Part shown: positions 37,065-46,392 of the stretch, piece after piece
Position numbering within the stretch: the first letter of the stretch is position 1
Layout: the number at the start of each line of letters is the position of its first letter
DNA from: an uncultured Bacteroides sp.
Lineage (GTDB): Bacteria > Bacteroidota > Bacteroidia > Cytophagales > Cyclobacteriaceae
Assembly: GCA_902168185.1 (NCBI GenBank)
Contig: CABHOV010000061.1
Location: forward strand, 207,491 to 271,490
Length of the DNA: 64,000 nt
Direction of reading: 5' to 3'
Notes under the pieces: generated by a model
The model's database searches: none
What the model was told of the DNA's origin: nothing
Seen by the model: the letters and a program-made list of their open reading frames with translations, nothing else
Made by a program: the position numbers and the translations under genes

Positions 37065-39029
37065 ATGGCAAAGAAAACGAAACAGGTTGAAGACAATGCT
37101 TTCAGTTTATTAACGGACTTTGATATATATCTTTTTAAATCCGGCAAGCATTATAAGTTGTATGAAAAGCTTGGCGCACATGTCGTAAGCAATGGTGACA
37201 CAGAAGGTACATACTTTGCGGTATGGGCTCCCAATGCGCGCGCAGTTTCAATTATCGGATATTTTAATAACTGGAAAGATGGTGTTCACAAACTTAATCC
37301 GCGCTGGGATCAGTCGGGTATATGGGAGTGTTTCTTTCCCGATGTTAAACATGGCGAAGCCTATAAATACGCTATACATTCCATCACCGGAGATTACCTG
37401 GAGAAGGCAGATCCCTTTGCTGCCTATGCAGAAACACCACCGCGTACAGCATCTATAGTATGGGAGCCGAAGTATGAGTGGCAGGATAGCGCATGGCTGG
37501 AAGAACGCAAACAGCTTGCAGGCAAACCGAAACCATACGCTGTGTATGAAGTACACTATGGTTCATGGCGCAGAAAAGCAGAAGAGAATGATCGCTCATT
37601 GACCTATCCGGAAATGGCGGAAGAACTTGTGGCCTATGTAAAAGATATGGGTTTCACGCATGTTGAATTCCTGCCGATCATGGAGCATCCATTCTATGGT
37701 TCATGGGGATATCAGCTCACCGGATATTTTGCACCGACAAGCCGATACGGCAGCCCCGAAGATTTTATGTATATGGTGGATTGCTTCCATCGTGCCGGCA
37801 TTGGTGTTATTCTCGATTGGGTTCCTTCGCATTTCCCTGGCGATGCTCACGGACTATATAAATTTGATGGAACATTTTTGTTCGAGCATGAAGATCCCCG
37901 CAAAGGATTTCACCCCGATTGGAAGAGCTATATATTTAACTACGGACGAAATGAGGTAAGATCCTTCCTCATCAGCAATGCTTTGTTCTGGCTGGAGCGT
38001 TATCACATTGATGGCATTCGTGTGGACGCTGTGGCTTCCATGCTATACCTCGATTACTCTCGGAAAGATGGTGAATGGATTCCGAATCAATACGGAGGAA
38101 ATGAGAACCTTGAAGCCATTTCATTCCTCAAGGAAATGAACGAAGTGGTGTACAAAAATTTCCCCGATGCGATCACTATTGCGGAAGAGTCAACGTCATG
38201 GACAGGCGTGTCACGACCTACGTATGTTGGCGGACTGGGCTTTGGACAAAAGTGGATGATGGGATGGATGCATGATACACTGCATTATTTCCAGACAGAT
38301 TCCATCCACCGAAAATATCATCACAACGAAATTACATTCAGCATTATTTACGCTTTCACTGAAAACTTTATGCTGCCGCTTTCACATGATGAAGTAGTGC
38401 ATGGTAAAGGATCACTGCTCGGGAAAATGCCTGGTGATGAGTGGAAAAAATTTGCCAATCTGCGATTGCTATACAGCTATATGTATACTCACCCGGGAAC
38501 AAAGCTCTTGTTCATGGGAGGAGAATTTGGACAATCTTCAGAATGGAATCATGAAAAAAGTCTTGATTGGCATTTGCTGCAATACGATGTCCACAAGGGA
38601 GCGCAAAATATATTGCGTGATCTCAACATGCTTTATAAACGCGAACCGGCTTTATATCAGCATGCTTTTGATAACAAAGGATTCCGCTGGATCGATTATG
38701 GTGATCGAGACAACAGCGTAATAGCCTATCAACGATTGTCAGATCATAAGGAAGATGTACTTGTTATCGTTTGCAACTTTACTCCTGAGGTTCGCTTCCA
38801 TTATAGAATCGGTGTACCCTACCGCGGTCAGTGGAAAGAAATATTCAACTCTGATGCCAAACAATATCACGGAAGTGATGTAATAAATTCAGGGTTATTA
38901 ACGACTTCCCCGGTTAAATATCATAGTCAGGATTATTCCATTTCACTAACTTTACCACCGCTTGCGATTTCTATCCTGAAGCTTGATAAAGAATTGAACG
39001 AATTTGAGTTAAGGGATATTGGGACATAA
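37065..39029 (+). CDS. glgB: 1,4-alpha-glucan branching enzyme GlgB
   Basis: A 654-residue branching enzyme that introduces alpha-1,6 branches into the glucan made by GlgE. A CBM48-type N-terminal beta domain (TYFAVWAPNARAVSIIGYFN) is followed by a GH13 barrel with DGIRVDAVASMLYLDYSR (nucleophile Asp321), IAEESTSW (Glu374) and LPLSHDEVVHGKGSL (Asp442), the GH13_9 signature. The C-terminal beta domain is complete. The 143 bp before the gene are AG-rich and contain repeated GTAGAAGTATA words but no gene. Confidence 0.97.
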   Translation: MAKKTKQVEDNAFSLLTDFDIYLFKSGKHYKLYEKLGAHVVSNGDTEGTYFAVWAPNARAVSIIGYFNNWKDGVHKLNPRWDQSGIWECFFPDVKHGEAYKYAIHSITGDYLEKADPFAAYAETPPRTASIVWEPKYEWQDSAWLEERKQLAGKPKPYAVYEVHYGSWRRKAEENDRSLTYPEMAEELVAYVKDMGFTHVEFLPIMEHPFYGSWGYQLTGYFAPTSRYGSPEDFMYMVDCFHRAGIGVILDWVPSHFPGDAHGLYKFDGTFLFEHEDPRKGFHPDWKSYIFNYGRNEVRSFLISNALFWLERYHIDGIRVDAVASMLYLDYSRKDGEWIPNQYGGNENLEAISFLKEMNEVVYKNFPDAITIAEESTSWTGVSRPTYVGGLGFGQKWMMGWMHDTLHYFQTDSIHRKYHHNEITFSIIYAFTENFMLPLSHDEVVHGKGSLLGKMPGDEWKKFANLRLLYSYMYTHPGTKLLFMGGEFGQSSEWNHEKSLDWHLLQYDVHKGAQNILRDLNMLYKREPALYQHAFDNKGFRWIDYGDRDNSVIAYQRLSDHKEDVLVIVCNFTPEVRFHYRIGVPYRGQWKEIFNSDAKQYHGSDVINSGLLTTSPVKYHSQDYSISLTLPPLAISILKLDKELNEFELRDIGT

Positions 39030-39050
39030 CTGTTTTCCGTTGTCAGTAAA

Positions 39051-39127
39051 TTGTTATCGTGAGTAGGAGAAAACGTAATCTTCTTTATACAGTTTATTAC
39101 GTACACACATCACACTCACGATAACAA
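39051..39127 (+). repeat. 14-bp inverted repeat between glgB and the GH57 gene
   Basis: TTGTTATCGTGAGT (39051-39064) pairs perfectly with ACTCACGATAACAA (39114-39127), with 49 nt between. It lies 22-100 nt after glgB and just before the GH57 start, so it could fold in the mRNA between the two genes. The left flank shares TTTCCGTTGYCAG with the hairpin at 22306. Confidence 0.55.
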
Positions 39128-39150
39128 CTAACGGATAACGATTTACGGAT

Positions 39151-41547
39151 TTGGAAAAGTACATTTGCATTCACGGACATTTCTATCAGCCTCCCCGTGA
39201 AAATGCCTGGCTTGAAGTTATTGAAGTTCAGGATTCAGCGCATCCTTATCACGACTGGAATGAGCGTATCTCTGCCGAATGCTACGGGCCGAATGGCGCC
39301 TCGCGTATTCTCAACGAGGGCGGTGTCATCAAAAATATAATCAACAACTATTCAAAGATCAGCTTCAACTACGGAGCAACGTTGCTTTCGTGGATGCAGG
39401 AAAATGATCGCAAAACATACGATGCGATCCTTGAAGCCGATCGCGAAAGTATTAAGAACTTCGGTGGACACGGCTCTGCTATAGCGCAGGTATATAATCA
39501 CATCATTCTGCCATTAGCAAACAAGCGCGACAAGGAAACTCAGATCACCTGGGGGATTCGAGACTTCATTCATCGCTTTGGACGTTTACCGGAAGGAATG
39601 TGGCTGGCGGAAACAGCAGTAGATATAGAGTCACTTGAACTGCTGGCAAAGCATGGTATCAAGTTTACAATTCTGGCGCCACGTCAGGCAAAGTCAATTC
39701 GTAAGATTGGTGAGCTCATGTGGACAGGAGTCACTACCGAAAGTATAGATACACGAAGACCGTATACTTGCAAGTTACCTTCCGGGAAAAGTATAGCACT
39801 ATTCTTTTATGATGGACAGATCGCGCAAGGTGTTGCCTTCGATGGTCTACTGTATGATGGGATGAAGTTTGCCGATCGCCTGGTAAATTCTTTTAACGAA
39901 AAAAGTGATGGGCCTCAATTGGTACACATCGCTACCGATGGTGAAACGTACGGTCACCATCATAAACATGGTGATATGGCGCTGGCATTTTGCCTCGACT
40001 ATATAGAACGTAATACACGATTCAACCTGACAAATTATGCGGAGTTTCTCGCCAAGCAACCTCCGGTATACGAAGCCGAAATTCACGAGAACAGTTCGTG
40101 GAGTTGTGTGCATGGTGTAGAACGCTGGCGCAACGACTGTGGCTGTAACTCCGGTGGTAAACCAACCTGGCATCAGAAATGGAGAAAGCCCTTACGGGAA
40201 TCGCTGGATTGGCTGCGTGATGAATTGGCAATCATCTTCGAACGTGAAGCTTCCAAAGTATTAAAAGATCCGTGGAAGGCCCGTGAAGACTATATCAATG
40301 TAATCCTTGAACGCAATGATGATACGATTCGGAAATTCCTCAAGGAGCATTGTCTCAAAGATGTAGAGCAGAATCACGTGCTACGGCTCATGGAAGTACA
40401 ACGCAATGCCATGCTGATGTATACCAGCTGTGGCTGGTTCTTCGATGAGATCTCCGGTATAGAGACAACACAGATCATGCAATACGCATGTCGCGCTATT
40501 CAGCTGGTAAGTCAGATTAGCGAAACAAACCTCGAAGAAGAATTTTTACATAGACTGGAAACAGCACCAAGCAATGTTCCTTCATTGGAGAATGGTGCAC
40601 AGATCTATCGTAAGTATGTATTGCCTTCGAAGACCAACCTGCAACGTGTAGGTATGCACTACGCAGTAGCATCTATCTTTGAAGAAGACCCGGAGTCGTT
40701 CCCGGTATTTAACTATACCACGCAGAACGAGATCTTTATCCGGAAGGAAGCAGGGGAACAGAGACTTGTTCTGGGCGTTACAAAAGTTCGCTCGAATGTT
40801 ACACGTTCCGAAAAGAAGTTTGCCTTTGCTGTTATATACATGGGGCAGCATAACATTATCGGTAATATATCGCTGGATATGCAGGCTGATAAATTTTCGG
40901 TTATGCAAACGCAGATCGTAAAAGCTTTCGAGGAAGGAAGGTTAGGCGATATCATCGGGTTGATGCAAACCTATTTCGGCTCGGAGAAATATACTATATG
41001 GCAGTTGTTCCAGGATGAGAAGCGAAAGGTGTTCAACCTGATCACGCAACAAAGTATGAACGACCTGGAGGAATCGCTGCGCAGAATTTATAACCGCGAT
41101 TATCCGTTGGTCAATGCACTGGCAAACAACGATACGCCTATCCCCACTGCATACCGTACTACGTTTGAGTATATTTTGAATGCTGACCTGGTTCGTTGTT
41201 TTCAAACAGAGAAGATTAACATTCGCCAGGTAGAGCGCATCATGAATGAGCTTTCGAAATGGAAATTGAGCATCGAAGATGCCGGTAAAGTTGAGCGGCT
41301 CGCAGGGGAGAGTATATTTAAAGAACTCAAGCGGATTCATGGTGAAGGTCAGACGATCAGGCGCATCGAACGACTCAACAGGTTGTTTCCATTGCTGCGC
41401 GATTTTAAGATCAATCCCAATCTTTATAAAACGCAGAATCTATATTTCGAGATGTCGGTTCAAAACAGAGAACACAACGGTCACTCCGCAGAGTGGATTA
41501 GACAATTCAGCTTGCTTGGCGACAACCTGGGCGTAAAGGTAGAGTAG
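39151..41547 (+). CDS. GH57-family (DUF3536-containing) glycoside hydrolase, TTG start
   Basis: A 798-residue protein. The start is a TTG at 39151: the next in-frame upstream stop is at 39136-39138, no ATG or GTG lies between, and the first residues (EKYICIHGHFYQPPREN) are the family's usual N-terminus. The GH57 barrel fills about 1-300, with HGHFYQPPRENAW at the first active-site strand, EGMWLAETAVD with the likely catalytic Glu and HIATDGETYGHHHKHGD with the likely catalytic Asp. The rest is the DUF3536 helical region. The family acts on alpha-glucans; its place after glgE, treS-mak and glgB suggests glucan trimming or debranching. Confidence 0.88.
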   Translation: MEKYICIHGHFYQPPRENAWLEVIEVQDSAHPYHDWNERISAECYGPNGASRILNEGGVIKNIINNYSKISFNYGATLLSWMQENDRKTYDAILEADRESIKNFGGHGSAIAQVYNHIILPLANKRDKETQITWGIRDFIHRFGRLPEGMWLAETAVDIESLELLAKHGIKFTILAPRQAKSIRKIGELMWTGVTTESIDTRRPYTCKLPSGKSIALFFYDGQIAQGVAFDGLLYDGMKFADRLVNSFNEKSDGPQLVHIATDGETYGHHHKHGDMALAFCLDYIERNTRFNLTNYAEFLAKQPPVYEAEIHENSSWSCVHGVERWRNDCGCNSGGKPTWHQKWRKPLRESLDWLRDELAIIFEREASKVLKDPWKAREDYINVILERNDDTIRKFLKEHCLKDVEQNHVLRLMEVQRNAMLMYTSCGWFFDEISGIETTQIMQYACRAIQLVSQISETNLEEEFLHRLETAPSNVPSLENGAQIYRKYVLPSKTNLQRVGMHYAVASIFEEDPESFPVFNYTTQNEIFIRKEAGEQRLVLGVTKVRSNVTRSEKKFAFAVIYMGQHNIIGNISLDMQADKFSVMQTQIVKAFEEGRLGDIIGLMQTYFGSEKYTIWQLFQDEKRKVFNLITQQSMNDLEESLRRIYNRDYPLVNALANNDTPIPTAYRTTFEYILNADLVRCFQTEKINIRQVERIMNELSKWKLSIEDAGKVERLAGESIFKELKRIHGEGQTIRRIERLNRLFPLLRDFKINPNLYKTQNLYFEMSVQNREHNGHSAEWIRQFSLLGDNLGVKVE

Positions 41548-41581
41548 TTGCTTTCCTGAAAAGGTATCGCTAATTTTTACC

Positions 41582-42166
41582 GTGAATTCATCCGCCTCTC
41601 ATGACGTATACATTCGGAAAGTAGCAGCATGTTTTGCATGGATGATCGTGATCCATGTTCTGGCATGTATCTACTTTACGGTAACCCCTAAATACTATCC
41701 GCTTCATCGCACCGCTATAGCTTTACTTTACAAGCGTGTTTTTTTGATTGGTCCCTTTTATACCGAACATCGGATCAGCATTTCTCCAAGCCTATATATA
41801 CGTTATAAAGAGAGCGTAGGGGAGTGGTCTCCATTGGTAGACTATGGATCTGATTTGCATCGCCAATATTATAGCGCTCCCTGGCGATACGACAGACTCA
41901 AGCAGGATGATTTGATGCGTCACTTCATGCGCGAGGCTTTTAATACAAAATGGAAGCATTCACATGATCCTGCTGAAATAAGCAATACCAAACAGTTCTG
42001 TACGCTGAGCGCATTTATTACTAAAGAGTTAATTGGTAAGGAGAATGTTGATTCGATACATCTCATCTATAGCTTCTCTGCATTTTCAGCAGAGCAATCT
42101 GCTTTCAAAGTAGATACGGTTTGGAATATAACGTTTAATCCAAAGCAGACCTGTGACATACGATAG
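41582..42166 (+). CDS. Membrane-anchored protein of SdpA/DUF5819-like type, partner of an HTTM protein
   Basis: A 194-residue protein from a GTG start at 41582 (no ATG precedes the N-terminal helix). There is one N-terminal membrane segment (about 14-32) followed by an extracytoplasmic domain with FLIGPFYTEHRI, YIRYKESVGEWSPLVDYG and a Trp/Tyr-rich middle. The arrangement (one TM, an aromatic block, a W-x-P segment, then an HTTM gene) resembles the small partner proteins of HTTM membrane proteins such as SdpA of the sdpABC system. The resemblance is structural and weak at sequence level. Its 3' end overlaps the next gene by 14 bp. Confidence 0.6.
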   Translation: MNSSASHDVYIRKVAACFAWMIVIHVLACIYFTVTPKYYPLHRTAIALLYKRVFLIGPFYTEHRISISPSLYIRYKESVGEWSPLVDYGSDLHRQYYSAPWRYDRLKQDDLMRHFMREAFNTKWKHSHDPAEISNTKQFCTLSAFITKELIGKENVDSIHLIYSFSAFSAEQSAFKVDTVWNITFNPKQTCDIR

Positions 42167-43013
42167 GCTCATCGCATGGTTATCATCAGGCTTTCAGAAT
42201 CAGAAGGCTGTCACTGTTTTTTGTAAAGCAGTACTCATATTAACCTTGCTCCGGATATTGTTTTTGTGGAATGCTTCGCTTGTCATGGTGAAGTATCATC
42301 ATCTTTCAACACCACGTTCGTGGTCCGGTAAGATTATGCTTGCTCCTTCGGTGTTAGCGGGGGACCATTTTTCGCTGGTATATATATTCTTTATTACACT
42401 GCTCATCATCGGAGTCTTTATACGCTGGAATTATTTATCCGGGGCAATTTTTTTCTGGATCACGCTCAATCTATACCGCATTACCATGCCCCTGACAAAT
42501 GGTGCCGATCAGGTTCAGCTTGCGCTCGCGGTTTGTATGATCTTCATGGTATCGACTCCATATTTTAAATCTCCGAAAATGATGGCATGGCAAAACGTTG
42601 TTTTCAATGCATCCGTTTTGGCAACGCAGCTTATTATAGTCTTTGTTTATTTTATTTCAGGATGGGATAAACTTATGACGGCTTCGTGGCGTACGGGTGA
42701 TGCGTTTTTAATGATCTCTAACCTCCAGCATCTGATCAACCCTTTTTTTAAAGACCTCCTTACCAACTCCATTATAAATATAGCACTCGCGTGGATCACG
42801 ATATTATTTGAGCTTACGTTCGTTGTATTCGTATGGTTCAGAAGTACGCGAATATTTACGCTTATTGCAGGTGTACTTTTTCATGTCACGATCGCCATCG
42901 TACTCAACCTTCCCGAGTTTGCACTCATGATGAGTGTATCATACCTGGTGTTTCTAAAAGACACAGACTATGTCTTCATAAAGAATAGATTGCCAGAAAG
43001 CAGTAAATCTTAA
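42153..43013 (+). CDS. HTTM-domain membrane protein
   Basis: A 286-residue membrane protein starting at GTG 42153, inside the end of the preceding gene (14-bp overlap in another frame). About seven hydrophobic segments are visible, with NLYRITMPLTNGADQVQLAL and QLIIVFVYFISGWDKLMTASWRTGDAFLM. The latter is the HTTM hallmark (an aromatic-rich helix, then a W-G-A-like loop) shared with vitamin K-dependent gamma-carboxylase and SdpB. Overlap with its partner suggests translational coupling and a two-component membrane complex. The function is unknown; no SdpC-like toxin gene is seen. Confidence 0.75.
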   Translation: MTYDRLIAWLSSGFQNQKAVTVFCKAVLILTLLRILFLWNASLVMVKYHHLSTPRSWSGKIMLAPSVLAGDHFSLVYIFFITLLIIGVFIRWNYLSGAIFFWITLNLYRITMPLTNGADQVQLALAVCMIFMVSTPYFKSPKMMAWQNVVFNASVLATQLIIVFVYFISGWDKLMTASWRTGDAFLMISNLQHLINPFFKDLLTNSIINIALAWITILFELTFVVFVWFRSTRIFTLIAGVLFHVTIAIVLNLPEFALMMSVSYLVFLKDTDYVFIKNRLPESSKS

Positions 43014-43571
43014 TTGATAGAGAAACGAATCGCGGCGATTTTTTGTAAAAATCCATTAATCTTAGCGTGCGCATCACAATATAATATGCTTCGGTAAAAA
43101 GTTTTAAATGCGCATTTAATGTGGGAATGAATGTAGACGCTTTATTCTTAACGCAACAAGTTTTGTAGGATGGTTCTCCTGTAATATTTATAGGCAAAAT
43201 CAATATTTGAGTCATTTGAGTCTGGCTACCGTAAAAATACCGCATTAATCGATAGTTTTCTTTTCCTTCAAGGGGTACCTTCTCTGTATGGTCTTGCGTC
43301 ATCTGAAAAATAGTGTGATGTTTTAATATATAGTTGTTTTCATACGCAGAGTTCTTAAGGTATATATTGAGCATCCTTTACGTATTTTGGGTAAGTATAA
43401 ATACGGATGCTCCTCTGTGGAATTAACCTGAGCAATTTATTGGCTAACAATAACTTCATTTGCGTTACTAAATATGAATGATTGGTATGTGTATATTTTA
43501 TACATATCCCTCATCATCGTATTAGGTGTATTGTTTGTTTTTTGAGATTATATCATCAATAGTAAATACGT
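43014..43571. other. Intergenic region, 558 bp, AT-rich, no convincing gene
   Basis: A weak terminator-like hairpin (AATCG/CGATT with a six-T run) sits at 43028-43044. A leftward open frame of 132 codons (42976-43374) overlaps the HTTM gene, resembles no family and has a random-looking composition. The rest is AT-rich, with the upstream region of the YfiR gene at the right end. Confidence 0.5.
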
Positions 43572-44075
43572 ATGAAGTCACAAACAGAAAAAGCGTGCAG
43601 AGTGATGCTCACACTTTTATTACTCATGCCATGGTGTGCATCTGCACAGAATGAGAAAATTCAGGCAATTTTCCTTTACAAATTTATTGACAACGTTAAT
43701 TGGCCTGATTCGAAAAGAAATCTCCGGATAGGTATTATTGGAAATACGGAAGTACTGGAAGAATTTCAAAAAATTCTGAAGGTACGATCAACCGCTAATC
43801 TCACCGCTCAGAAAATTTCAGTATCAGAAGTAGCGACTTGTGATGTGATTTATATACCTCAATCACACAGCTCCAATTTTAACAAAGTTATAGAGTATGC
43901 TAAATCTAAAAGTATACTGATTGTAACGGAAGAAGCCGATTTTGTGAAGAAGGGTGCTGGCATAAGCTTCTTGCAAGAAGAAGACAAGCTGGGGTTCATT
44001 GTTAATAAGCATGCATTGGATGTGAAGGGTTTAAAGGTGTCGACTTTACTGTTGACCTTGGGCAAAGAAATCTGA
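43572..44075 (+). CDS. YfiR/HmsC-family (DUF4154) periplasmic protein
   Basis: A 167-residue protein with a signal peptide (about 1-25, ending in CASAQ) and a full DUF4154 domain: IQAIFLYKFIDNVNWP, LRIGIIGNTEVLEEFQKIL, CDVIYIPQSHS, ILIVTEEADFVKKGAGISF, EDKLGFIVNKHALDVKGLKVS. It is 44 bp upstream of a TonB receptor on the same strand, so the two are probably co-transcribed. In Pseudomonas YfiR represses a membrane diguanylate cyclase; no such cyclase is in the window, so the role here may be in outer-membrane signalling with the receptor. Closest paralogue in the window is the pseudogene at 46393. Confidence 0.85.
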   Translation: MKSQTEKACRVMLTLLLLMPWCASAQNEKIQAIFLYKFIDNVNWPDSKRNLRIGIIGNTEVLEEFQKILKVRSTANLTAQKISVSEVATCDVIYIPQSHSSNFNKVIEYAKSKSILIVTEEADFVKKGAGISFLQEEDKLGFIVNKHALDVKGLKVSTLLLTLGKEI

Positions 44076-44119
44076 TTTGCATCACGATTCATTATTGAAT
44101 TTCGATTTATATACTAACT

Positions 44120-46318
44120 ATGAAACAACTCTACATTGTTTTCTTTCGAAAAGTATTTATTCCTCCTATACTATGCCTTTTTGTTTTAAGCGGGCCGGCT
44201 TTATTGGCACAAGAGAGTGTTGAAAAAGAGGAGGCTTCTGATCAGGAGTTATATGACATGTCTCTGGAAGATCTTCTGCACGTAAAAATAGTGACAGCCT
44301 CCAAATCGGAAGAGACCGTGCGCGATGCACCTGCTGTAGTCTCCATCGTAACAGCCAGGGAAATTGAGTCGTATGGCGCCGCTAATCTCGCTGAGGTGCT
44401 TGACCGTGTAGCGGGACTATATATGACCGGTTCGTTTTTACTGACGAACAATATGCCTACTATACGCGGAGAGACCAATGCGATTTGGTCTACCAAAGTA
44501 TTGGTGTTGATCAATGGTCGTCCGTATAGAGATAGTTACCTGGGAGGGAATCAGGTTGAGGTTTTTAATGCCTATCCACTCGATGCAGTCGAGCGAGTTG
44601 AAGTGATACGTGGTCCCGGGTCCGTGCTATATGGAACGAACGCTTTTACAGGCGTGATTAATGTGATTCTTAAGAAATCAACTAAAAATATTTTTCGTAC
44701 TACCACGCGTTACGGTAGCTTCAATACCAGACAAACCGAAATTTCTGCCGGTGTAAAACACAATGATCTTGTAGTGGATGCAAGTATAAATTTTTACAAT
44801 ACCGATGGATGGAAATTTACCGCCCGAGATGAGAACGCGATCATCAGAAGCAAGACTACACCGGTTTACGATTCTATTATTAACCCGGCCCGCACAATTC
44901 ATTTAGATCGTACTGGTCTGGGTGCAGTTATAAGCAGCTCGTATAAGGGATTTACATTGAATACCTTTTACGGCTATACCCGTGCTCAGCCTATGTCTAA
45001 TGCAGCGCAGTGGCTTATTCCTGTAAACGGGGGGGCTAATGCAACGCCAGTCGCATTTGAAGTATATACCAGCAAACTATTTGCTGACTTAGGGTATAGC
45101 AAAGATATCACGCCATATTACTCTACAGCCATTAACGTAACTTTTAACCGAACGGCATTTGATATCTCACGCGCTGATTTTAAAAATAAGCCAGTCATTA
45201 CATTGAGTAATGATGCCCTAACCGAATGGTCAAACGTTTTGAAATTCCGTAAAAACTTAAATGCTATCGTTGGGTTGGTAATGAATAATCAGCGTGGGAA
45301 TGCATTGGATAAAACAAAGAATGCGGATGGTACGGCATTTCCAAACAATAGAGAATTTGTGAATTCCGATGGATATTACTTCGTGCCGGATTGGAATGAA
45401 ACCTGGTATAGTGGTTATGCTCAACTTGCTTATTCTCCATTTAAATTTCTGAAATTGGTCGCGGGAGCGCAGGCCAATAAAGTTACCGGCGTTGACTTGA
45501 AATATAGTCCGAGACTGGCGGCAGTACTGCAAACCAAATCGGGCTTTGGCGGTAAATTACTTTATGGTAGTGCTTTCCGTTCGGCAACTCCGGGGGGCGA
45601 AAAAGCCATTGACGTATCAGGCGTAATTCGTGGTAATCCCAACCTGTTACCGGAAGTAGTCAGCACTTCAGAAGTTCAATTTTTTTTAGTGAAGAAGAAA
45701 TTCGAGGCGTCTATCAATTATTTCTATAGCGATCAATCGAATAAGATTGTGCGAACGTCCGCTGCCGATCCGTCAAATGAAATTCCAAATACACCGCAGT
45801 TTGTAAATAGAGGTAGCCAGACTTCTCGCGGTATAGAGGCGGAAACTAAATTTTATATTTCTTCACGATGGAGTACCCAGGCATCTTTTGCATCCCAGAC
45901 AAGTAAAAATGATTTAGGGTATAAAGACTATTCCGGTACGCCTTTATATATGGGTAAACTCGGTATTGACTATAAAAATAGCCGTGGCTTGCAGGTTGGT
46001 ATTTTCAATTCATTCTATAGTAAAGGAGGAAATATACGTGCTAAGTTTTCTTCGGAGAATGTACCCAGTAATTTTGCAGGTACTCCAACGGATGCCAACC
46101 CGAAAATGAAAGCAATAAACTTCCTGACAGCAAATGTGAGATTGTCACTTCCTGAATTCCTGGAGAAACCAGATATGCCGGATATATCTTTATTCTGCTA
46201 TGGTGTTAACCTCCTGGATCAAGAAGTTTACTATCCTGAGTTCTCCCGCAGGAATATAAATACATATCCGGGAAGAGCTGGATTTAATATTCATACAGGG
46301 ATTACTGTAAAAATGTAG
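44120..46318 (+). CDS. TonB-dependent outer-membrane receptor, paralogue A
   Basis: A 732-residue receptor with a signal peptide (about 1-30). A short acidic stretch and the plug-leading segment LYDMSLEDLLHVKIVTASKS come next, then a plug domain with SIVTAREIESYGAANLAEVL and VEVIRGPGSVLYGTNAFTG, and a beta-barrel. It lacks the carboxypeptidase-like domain of the 11031 receptor. It is strongly similar along its whole length to the gene at 49316, including the C-terminal block FCYGVNLLDQEVYYPEFSRRN. The ligand is unknown. The upstream YfiR gene is probably in the same operon, and a terminator follows at 46325. Confidence 0.92.
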   Translation: MKQLYIVFFRKVFIPPILCLFVLSGPALLAQESVEKEEASDQELYDMSLEDLLHVKIVTASKSEETVRDAPAVVSIVTAREIESYGAANLAEVLDRVAGLYMTGSFLLTNNMPTIRGETNAIWSTKVLVLINGRPYRDSYLGGNQVEVFNAYPLDAVERVEVIRGPGSVLYGTNAFTGVINVILKKSTKNIFRTTTRYGSFNTRQTEISAGVKHNDLVVDASINFYNTDGWKFTARDENAIIRSKTTPVYDSIINPARTIHLDRTGLGAVISSSYKGFTLNTFYGYTRAQPMSNAAQWLIPVNGGANATPVAFEVYTSKLFADLGYSKDITPYYSTAINVTFNRTAFDISRADFKNKPVITLSNDALTEWSNVLKFRKNLNAIVGLVMNNQRGNALDKTKNADGTAFPNNREFVNSDGYYFVPDWNETWYSGYAQLAYSPFKFLKLVAGAQANKVTGVDLKYSPRLAAVLQTKSGFGGKLLYGSAFRSATPGGEKAIDVSGVIRGNPNLLPEVVSTSEVQFFLVKKKFEASINYFYSDQSNKIVRTSAADPSNEIPNTPQFVNRGSQTSRGIEAETKFYISSRWSTQASFASQTSKNDLGYKDYSGTPLYMGKLGIDYKNSRGLQVGIFNSFYSKGGNIRAKFSSENVPSNFAGTPTDANPKMKAINFLTANVRLSLPEFLEKPDMPDISLFCYGVNLLDQEVYYPEFSRRNINTYPGRAGFNIHTGITVKM

Positions 46319-46324
46319 TGTCAC

Positions 46325-46368
46325 AAACAGTGTCGGTCGATTAGGTGGCCGGCATTGTTTCTTTTTTT
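46325..46368 (+). terminator. Intrinsic terminator after receptor paralogue A
   Basis: AAACAGTGTCGG (46325-46336) pairs with CCGGCATTGTTT (46349-46360) with two G-U pairs, 12-nt loop, then C and seven T. Confidence 0.75.
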
Positions 46369-46392
46369 ACTGTAGAAAGGAATAGGTGTATA

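Noticed and set aside
42976..43374. Leftward open frame of 132 codons at the end of the HTTM gene
   Set aside because: It overlaps a well-supported gene, has no family resemblance, no signal or membrane pattern and a random-looking composition in AT-rich DNA.
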